A stretch of DNA of 22,449 bases from Anaerocolumna sp. (GTDB lineage: Bacteria; Bacillota; Clostridia; Lachnospirales; Lachnospiraceae): assembly GCA_029256035.1 (NCBI GenBank), contig JAQSYR010000004.1, forward strand, positions 1-22,449, given 5' to 3'. The notes beneath the pieces were generated by a model. That model worked only from the letters and a program-made list of their open reading frames with translations. It did no database searches and was not told the origin of the DNA. Both the position numbers and the translations under genes were made by a program. Below, one piece after another: positions 16,974 through 22,449 of the stretch (the first letter of the stretch is position 1; each line of letters begins with the position of its first letter).

Positions 16974-17135
16974 AGTTTCAAATGGTTAGTGCCTTTTTAG
17001 GTTAACTATACACTTTTCATATGTTTGAGCCAGTGACTCTAAACTTTGTGCGGTTTAGGGTCATATCTCTGTTTAAGTAAAATTTTATATGTTTCTATAT
17101 AACCGGCAAATAAAGAAATTTGCCGGTTATTATTT
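16974..17135 (+). ncRNA. candidate small structured RNA, unidentified
   Basis: A possible ~160-nt transcript between a promoter-like pair and a strong terminator. It contains a 12-bp hairpin with two G-U pairs (arms 17033-17044 and 17053-17064, loop TTTGTGCG). Further short pairings can be drawn around it: GAG with CTC, CATAT with ATATG, TATA with TATA, and GGTTA near 17000 with TAACC at ~17100. Together they give a rod-like, bulged shape. The last pairing would compete with the terminator stem. A rod with internal loops recalls 6S RNA, but I cannot identify the family, and AT-rich DNA gives chance pairings. Nothing protein-like is seen here. Confidence 0.35.
17101..17135 (+). terminator. Rho-independent terminator in the ldhA-alaS gap
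   Basis: A perfect 11-bp stem, AACCGGCAAAT (17101-17111) with ATTTGCCGGTT (17118-17128), loop AAAGAA, followed by ATTATTTT. It is over 200 bases after the ldhA stop, which is far for an ldhA terminator and fits a separate short transcript better. Confidence 0.85.
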
Positions 17136-17237
17136 TGCAGTTAGATACCATAGTTACAATCGGGATTAAAATAGAATTAGCCGTTTAAATTTAATAATTT
17201 AATTTTAATCACATTTTATATCGTTAATCCAAATTCA

Positions 17238-17266
17238 TTGACAAATATATAATAAAAACTTATAAT
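17238..17266 (+). promoter_or_regulatory. consensus sigma-A promoter for alaS
   Basis: TTGACA at 17238-17243 and TATAAT at 17261-17266 with a 17-base spacer: a perfect match to the vegetative consensus. The predicted start is ~17273, giving a ~67-base leader. Confidence 0.85.
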
Positions 17267-17279
17267 AATGTACTAGCAG

Positions 17280-17308
17280 ACTCTCTATATTTTTAGCTAT
17301 AGCAGAGT
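17280..17308 (+). other. hairpin in the alaS leader
   Basis: ACTCTCTAT (17280-17288) can pair with ATAG-c-AGAGT (17299-17308) with one bulged C. It is short and 17 bases before the ribosome site. I see no T-box motif (GGGTGG..ACCGCG) and no terminator in the leader. Confidence 0.4.
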
Positions 17309-17339
17309 TAACATTGATTGTACGTAGGAGGCAAATAGC

Positions 17340-19979
17340 GTGAAAGCTTACGGAGTAAATGAGTTAAGAAAAATGTATTTGGAGTTCTTTGAAGGTAAAG
17401 AACATTTAAAAATGAATAGTTTTTCTCTTGTCCCACAGAATGATAAGAGTTTATTATTAATTAATTCTGGTATGGCACCTTTAAAGCCATATTTTACAGG
17501 TCAGGAGATTCCTCCAAGACAGAGAGTAACCACCTGTCAGAAGTGTATCCGTACCGGTGATATTGAGAATATTGGTAAGACAGCAAGACACTTAACATTT
17601 TTTGAAATGTTAGGTAATTTCTCTTTCGGTGATTATTTTAAAAAGGAAGCAATCGCTTGGTCCTGGGAGTTTCTTACCAAGGTGATTGGACTAGATGAAA
17701 ACAGATTATATCCATCTGTTTATGAAGAAGACGATGAAGCATTTGAAATCTGGAATAAAGAAATCGGAGTTCCTGCAGAGAAGATATATCGTTTGGGAAA
17801 AGAAGATAATTTCTGGGAACATGGAGCAGGTCCTTGCGGTCCATGTTCAGAGATATATTATGATCGTGGTGAAAAATATGGATGTGGAAAACCAGATTGC
17901 GGTGTCGGATGTTGTGACAGATTTATCGAAGTGTGGAATAATGTATTCACTCAGTTTGAAGGGGATGGGAATGGAAACTATACCGAACTGGATAATAAGA
18001 ATATTGATACCGGTATGGGTCTTGAAAGACTTGCTACGGTAGTTCAGGATGTTGATTCTGTATTTGACATTGATACCATGAAAGCAATACGAGATAAAGT
18101 ATGTGAAATCTCAGGACTTACTTATAAAGCTGACAAAAATGCTGATATGTCCATTCGTTTAATCACTGACCATATTCGTTCTGTAACCTTTATGATTGCA
18201 GATGGTATTATTCCTTCCAATGAAGGAAGAGGTTATGTTCTTAGAAGGCTGTTAAGACGTGCTGCAAGACATGGCAGATTATTAGGAATTAAAGATCAGT
18301 TCTTGGCAACTTTAGGTAAGACGGTAATTGATGAGTCTAAAGATGGTTATCCAGAATTAGAAGAGAAAAAAGATTACATTTTTAAATTATTAACCATCGA
18401 AGAAGATAATTTTAATAAAACAATTGATCAAGGATTAACAATACTTACTGAATTAGAAGATGACCTTATTAAAGATGGTAAGAAAATATTATCAGGAGAA
18501 GATGCATTTAAATTATATGATACCTATGGCTTCCCGTTAGATCTGACAAAGGAAATTCTTGAAGAAAAAGGAATTTCAATCGATGAAGATGGATTTAAAA
18601 AGGCTATGAATATTCAAAGAGAAACAGCTAGAAATGCCCGCGTTGTTACTAATTACATGGGAGCTGATGAGACAGTTTATCAACAACTAGATCCTAGCCT
18701 TACTTCAACATTTATTGGATATGATGCTACTTCTTATTCATCAAAGATTACAGCACTAACAACAGAAGATGCGCTTGTCAGTGAGCTGATTGCAGGACAA
18801 AATGGTACTATTATTGTTGAGAATACACCTTTTTATGCTACTAGCGGTGGTCAGGTTGCAGATTATGGTGTAATATCAACTGACAACGGGGAGTTTGAAG
18901 TTACAGATACCATTAAACTCCAGGGTGGTAAAATTGGTCATGTTGGAACTGTTGTAAAAGGGATGTTTAAAGTAGCGGAAGATGTTAAATTAGCAATTGA
19001 TAATAATAGAAGACAAGCAACTGCTAAAAACCATAGTGCAACACATTTATTACAAAAGGCACTAAGAACTGTACTTGGTAGTCACGTAGAACAGGCAGGA
19101 TCTTATGTAGCAAGTGACAGACTTCGTTTTGACTTTACACATTTTTCCGCTTTAACAAGAGAAGAAGTAGAACAGGTGGAAGCTATAGTAAATAGAGAAA
19201 TTGCAAAAGCAATACCAGTTCATACGGATGTTATGACGATGGAAGAAGCAAAGAAAACAGGAGCTATGGCCTTATTTGGTGAAAAATATAGTGATAAAGT
19301 TCGTGTCGTAAGCATGGGTGAATTTAGTAAGGAACTTTGTGGAGGTACTCATGTAAGTAACACCTCCGCTATATCAGTATTTAAGATACTTTCAGAAACC
19401 GGTGTTGCAGCAGGTGTAAGAAGAATTGAAGCAATTACAGCAGACGGTGTATTTGCTTACTATAATGAATTAGAGCAGGAATTAAATGCAGCAGCAAAAG
19501 TTGCAAAAACAGAACCTTCCATGTTATCAAAGCGAATCGAAGCATTACAGGAAGAAATTAAAGGTTTACATGCAGAAAATGAAAAACTAAAGAACAAACT
19601 TGCAAAAGATGCTTTAGGTGATGTTATGAATCAGGTAGTAGAAGTAAAAGGTGTGAAATTATTAGCAGCCGGAGTGCCTGATATAGATATGAACGGTTTA
19701 CGTAATTTAGGAGACCAGTTAAAAGATAAAATGGGTGATGGTGTAGTAATCCTCGCTTCTGCTAATGGTAGTGATAAAGTAAACTTAATTGCAATGGCCA
19801 CTGACAGTGCTATGGCAAAAGGTGCCCATGCAGGTAATCTGATAAAAGAACTAGCATCTCTAGTTGGAGGTGGCGGTGGCGGAAGACCTAATATGGCACA
19901 GGCTGGAGGTAAAAATCCAGCTGGTATAGCAACGGTAATAGAACGTGCAGCAAGTGTACTAGAAGCTCAGATAAAATAG
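17340..19979 (+). CDS. alaS: alanyl-tRNA synthetase
   Basis: A complete 879-residue class II enzyme that charges tRNA-Ala and deacylates mis-charged Ser and Gly. The catalytic domain (1-~240) has FFEGKEHLKMNSFSLVPQND, SGMAPLKPYF and HLTFFEMLGNFSFGDYF, then GPCGPCSEIYYDRG and a cysteine-rich insert CGKPDCGVGCC. The tRNA-recognition helices follow. The editing domain carries NHSATHLL (~563-570) and CGGTH (~667-671), which together provide the zinc ligands. A coiled segment (~715-755) leads to the C-Ala domain with GGGGGGRPNMAQAGG (~843). The start is GTG 17340 with TAGGAGG at ~17325-17331; GTG is favoured because there is no nearby in-frame ATG and homologues begin at this point. It has its own promoter and terminator, so it is monocistronic. 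Confidence 0.97.
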   Translation: MKAYGVNELRKMYLEFFEGKEHLKMNSFSLVPQNDKSLLLINSGMAPLKPYFTGQEIPPRQRVTTCQKCIRTGDIENIGKTARHLTFFEMLGNFSFGDYFKKEAIAWSWEFLTKVIGLDENRLYPSVYEEDDEAFEIWNKEIGVPAEKIYRLGKEDNFWEHGAGPCGPCSEIYYDRGEKYGCGKPDCGVGCCDRFIEVWNNVFTQFEGDGNGNYTELDNKNIDTGMGLERLATVVQDVDSVFDIDTMKAIRDKVCEISGLTYKADKNADMSIRLITDHIRSVTFMIADGIIPSNEGRGYVLRRLLRRAARHGRLLGIKDQFLATLGKTVIDESKDGYPELEEKKDYIFKLLTIEEDNFNKTIDQGLTILTELEDDLIKDGKKILSGEDAFKLYDTYGFPLDLTKEILEEKGISIDEDGFKKAMNIQRETARNARVVTNYMGADETVYQQLDPSLTSTFIGYDATSYSSKITALTTEDALVSELIAGQNGTIIVENTPFYATSGGQVADYGVISTDNGEFEVTDTIKLQGGKIGHVGTVVKGMFKVAEDVKLAIDNNRRQATAKNHSATHLLQKALRTVLGSHVEQAGSYVASDRLRFDFTHFSALTREEVEQVEAIVNREIAKAIPVHTDVMTMEEAKKTGAMALFGEKYSDKVRVVSMGEFSKELCGGTHVSNTSAISVFKILSETGVAAGVRRIEAITADGVFAYYNELEQELNAAAKVAKTEPSMLSKRIEALQEEIKGLHAENEKLKNKLAKDALGDVMNQVVEVKGVKLLAAGVPDIDMNGLRNLGDQLKDKMGDGVVILASANGSDKVNLIAMATDSAMAKGAHAGNLIKELASLVGGGGGGRPNMAQAGGKNPAGIATVIERAASVLEAQIK

Positions 19980-20011
19980 TAAATCATCATCTCTGTAAGT
20001 TTATAAAAATA

Positions 20012-20056
20012 AAAGCTCTGTATCCAAGTAAAAGTCAGTGGATACAGAGCTTTCTT
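20012..20056 (+). terminator. Rho-independent terminator after alaS
   Basis: A perfect 15-bp stem, AAAGCTCTGTATCCA (20012-20026) with its complement at 20039-20053, 12-base loop, then TTTCTTTCT overlapping the stem end. Confidence 0.88.
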
Positions 20057-20111
20057 TCTGCCAAAAAGTAAGTAATTTTTCAAAATAACTTATTTCCTCC
20101 ATAAGTATTCA

Positions 20112-20140
20112 TTGATTTTGAATTTTAAATAAAATATACT
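20112..20140 (+). promoter_or_regulatory. candidate promoter for the sensor kinase gene
   Basis: TTGATT at 20112-20117 and TATACT at 20135-20140 with a 17-base spacer. The predicted start at ~20147 leaves a ~90-base leader before ATG 20238. Confidence 0.5.
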
Positions 20141-20237
20141 TATAAATAATAAACAAAAGAATGTCTAAATATAATATAATCTAGTTAATATGCATAAAAA
20201 TCAATCTGTTAATTATGGGAAATCAGGAGATAATTTT

Positions 20238-21613
20238 ATGAAAAAAAAGTGGTTTATTAAAAGTTTTATTTCATTTGCACTTCCAATATTTGTGGTGATC
20301 TTGTTATTTGGGGCATCCACAATATATTTTGTTTATAATTCCGTATTAAAAGAAATTAATAAAAATAATGAAAATCTATTAAATCAAGTTCGTACTAACG
20401 TAGAAACCATTCTTAGCGAAGTTAATTCCTTAAGTTTGAACTTTGAATTTTATACAAAAACATCAGAATACACAGATTATGTAGAGGCTAGTAATAGTAC
20501 ACCAGAAAAACGTAAGGTGGAACAAGAAATGTTTAACTTCATAAATACACTAGCAAATTCAAGAATGTATATTCATTCCATTTATGTATATATAAATAAT
20601 TCAAATAATAGCTTTATTGTAAGTAATGAAGGGAAATTAAAGCCGGAGCAGTTTTTGGATAAAAACTGGCTTGAGGATGCAAAAGAATTAGAGCAAAAAG
20701 AAAGTATGACTTGGATAAAACATAGAGAAGTTTCTCGTTATTCTTTTGAACAACCAACCAGTGTTATTACAGCTTATCGAAAATTATATATAGGTCTTAA
20801 ACAAGTGGGTACAGTAGCCCTTAATATAAATGCATCTTATTTGGACGAACGATTAAGTACTCTAAATCTTTTGCAGGGACAGGAAATAAGTATCTACTCT
20901 GAAGATGGAGAGAAAATATATACATTTATTTATGGCAGTACATCTGATAATACCCAAAAGTAACTATGAACGAGTATTAGCAATTTATAATATTATTGAG
21001 GCAGCAGATGCTTCCAATCCTCTTCCAGAACTATCTTCAAAAGTAAAAGATGAGTACGGATATATTATACAGAATATGATTAAAGTATTTATTGAAAGCC
21101 GTTATATAAAAGCGCAACTAAGTGAAAGAAAGAGTAAATATGAGGCAATGGAACTTTTAGCCCTGCAGTCACAAATAAACCCACATTTTTTGTTTAATAC
21201 GTTAGAAACCATTAATTGGGGCATCGTTGAACATTTAGGCATAACAAATCATGTTAGTAAGATGTTAGAGAATCTTTCCGATGTTCTAAAATATTCATTA
21301 AGAAGAAGGAAAGAGTAAATTAAAACTAAATTTATTTTCCAAAAACCATCAAATATGCCTTCAAATAATTGATACAGGAATAGGTATGTCAAAAGAAAGA
21401 CTTCATGAGATTATTCAGACTTTGGATAGGGACCAGGACAAAAACCCTGGTTTACATATTGGTGTAAAAAACGTGTACAAACGGCTTAAATTGATTTATG
21501 AGGACAAGTGTAGCCTTAAAATTAATAGTAAAGAGGGATGGGGTACTATGGTGACAATTCTGCTGCCATATGATAATTCACATGAAATAGAGAATTTCAG
21601 CCACTTTTCTTAA
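20238..21613 (+). pseudogene. YesM-family sensor histidine kinase, broken at two internal deletions
   Basis: Remains of a sugar-type two-component sensor kinase. Part 1 (20238-~20945) starts at ATG 20238 after AGGAG and gives a short cytoplasmic start, a first membrane span (about residues 8-32) and most of an extracellular sensing domain. The frame ends at TAA 20961-20963. Part 2 (~20945-~21315, another frame) resumes in the HAMP-like linker (NYERVLAIYNIIEAAD) and carries the His_kinase motif LALQSQINPHFLFNTLETI, with the phospho-acceptor His codon at 21184-21186. Part 3 (~21308-21613, third frame) is the ATPase end: IIDTGIGMSKERL, GVKNVYKRL, GWGTMVTILLP. Missing are the second membrane span with the end of the sensor, and the segment with the ATP-binding N-box (LLLQPLIENSI in relatives). 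Each fragment is otherwise undamaged. As written it cannot make an active kinase. Confidence 0.88.
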
Positions 21614-21652
21614 CATAGAAAAGATTTATTATAATGCTTATAGGTGCTAAAT
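21614..21652 (+). other. probable junction where a response-regulator gene would be expected
   Basis: Only about 40 bases separate the kinase stop from the hydrophobic signal region of the next gene. YesM-type kinases are usually followed by an AraC-type response regulator. Here there is none, and no promoter, terminator or ribosome site for the next gene. This looks like another join with lost sequence, not a natural spacer. Confidence 0.4.
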
Positions 21653-22449
21653 TTGCAGTTATTTGCATTGGCATGTGTTGCTACACTTTCTGTTGCTACA
21701 TTAGTTGGCTGTTCTACAACTAATAAATCAACAAAATCTACTGAAGGAACTTCCGCAGAAGCTAACAAACAGAACAATGAGGCTGGCAGTGAATTACGTT
21801 TTATGTGGTGGGGTGGTGAAACTCGTCATAAAGCTACCGTAGACGCACTTGAGCTTTATAAAGAGGCAAAACCAAATGTAACAGTTAAGACAGAATATTC
21901 TGGTTGGGATGGCTATTTTGACAAACTTACTACAGATGAATATATTGAGAAAGGACTAATTGATGTAAGCAATCTTTCCCAGGCAACTTTAGATATGTAT
22001 CGTATAGATGGCAAACTATATGCTATACCTGCAGGCGTAAGTACGTCTTTACTTTTCTACAATAAAGATTATTTTGATCAAGCCGGAGTTGAGTACCCGA
22101 CAGATAGCTGGACATGGGAAGATTACATGGAAGCTGCACGAAAGTTGACTATGGACACAAATGGCGATGGTGAAATTGACGTTTGGGGTACAGCGTATTT
22201 GGAAGATCCTGCTGGAGCTGACATAACATTTAAGAAATATGTTTATGAACGTGGCGGAAAACTTTGGAGTGATGATCTGAAATCCGTAGCATTTAACTCA
22301 GCAGAAGGACTTGCAGCTGTAGAATTTATAAAGAAACCTTTAGAAGAGGGAATTATGCCTCCTTTAGAAATCACTGCTTCCAACCCTCAAAACGTTGATG
22401 ATTTCCAAACCCAAAGAGTTGCAATGATTATTCATTATTCTCCGATTAC
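21644..22449 (+). CDS. sugar ABC transporter substrate-binding lipoprotein, 5' end damaged and 3' end beyond the window
   Basis: An extracellular solute-binding protein, family 1, that would capture an oligosaccharide for an ABC importer and be tethered by lipid. The frame holds a hydrophobic signal core and the lipobox LVGC (Cys codon 21710-21712), then a Ser/Thr/Asn-rich linker. The mature domain begins LRFMWWGGETRHKATVDAL and includes GKLYAIPAGVSTSLLFYNKDYFDQAG, WTWEDYMEAARKLT and NGDGEIDVWG. The only in-frame start candidate is GTG 21644, which lacks a ribosome site and the usual basic start, so the true N-terminus is probably lost. Near 21925-21940, FDKLT runs straight into TDEYIEKGLID. 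Relatives have ~35 more residues here (the segment after KLTTQ with DI..VD), so an in-frame loss is likely. The reading frame stays open to the window end. The ligand is unknown. Confidence 0.82.
   Translation, partial: MLNLQLFALACVATLSVATLVGCSTTNKSTKSTEGTSAEANKQNNEAGSELRFMWWGGETRHKATVDALELYKEAKPNVTVKTEYSGWDGYFDKLTTDEYIEKGLIDVSNLSQATLDMYRIDGKLYAIPAGVSTSLLFYNKDYFDQAGVEYPTDSWTWEDYMEAARKLTMDTNGDGEIDVWGTAYLEDPAGADITFKKYVYERGGKLWSDDLKSVAFNSAEGLAAVEFIKKPLEEGIMPPLEITASNPQNVDDFQTQRVAMIIHYSPI

Overview
The window is AT-rich chromosomal DNA from a low-GC Gram-positive anaerobe. The gene order (rpsB-tsf, then pyrH-frr-uppS-cdsA-dxr-rseP-ispG-polC), the PolC-type replicative polymerase, the strong GGAGG ribosome binding sites, the YesM-type sensor kinase beside a sugar-binding lipoprotein, and the protein sequences all suggest a Lachnospiraceae member (Clostridium cluster XIVa, near Lachnoclostridium/Anaerocolumna). 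The family-level assignment is inference from recognised protein sequences, not from a search.

Layout. (1) 1-1455: 3' part of rpsB (S2), then tsf (EF-Ts), closed by a bidirectional terminator. (2) 1488-4058: a block that separates tsf from pyrH: a rhodanese lipoprotein on the minus strand, a membrane-anchored polysaccharide deacetylase and an acidic bactofilin. (3) 4079-9502: pyrH, frr, uppS, cdsA, dxr and rseP, all on the plus strand with short gaps, covering UMP phosphorylation, ribosome recycling, undecaprenyl lipid carrier, CDP-diacylglycerol, the MEP isoprenoid pathway and intramembrane proteolysis. (4) 9509-15408: hairpins, then ispG (MEP pathway) and polC. (5) 15508-15700: tRNA-Glu(CTC) with its own promoter and terminator. 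(6) 15887-16882: D-lactate dehydrogenase. (7) 16883-17339: a 457-bp intergenic region that holds a possible small-RNA unit (promoter, structured ~160 nt, terminator) and a consensus promoter for alaS. (8) 17340-20053: alaS and its terminator. (9) 20112-22449: a YesM-family sensor histidine kinase and a sugar ABC-transporter binding lipoprotein running off the window.

The most striking property is a set of clean internal losses. tsf, pyrH and the sensor kinase (twice) each lack a stretch of conserved sequence, with a frame change at the junction. The binding protein lacks a start with a normal signal peptide and has an apparent in-frame loss, and the expected response-regulator gene is absent. 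The remaining parts of these genes read cleanly with no further stops, and the other genes (dxr, rseP, ispG, polC, alaS, frr, uppS, cdsA, ldhA) look complete. Because tsf and pyrH are normally essential, the likeliest reading is collapsed gaps or mis-joins in the assembly rather than true gene decay. I saw no phage, transposon, CRISPR array, defence system or antibiotic cluster. The best candidates for something undescribed are the ldhA-alaS intergenic RNA and the deacetylase-bactofilin insertion into the translation/lipid operon.
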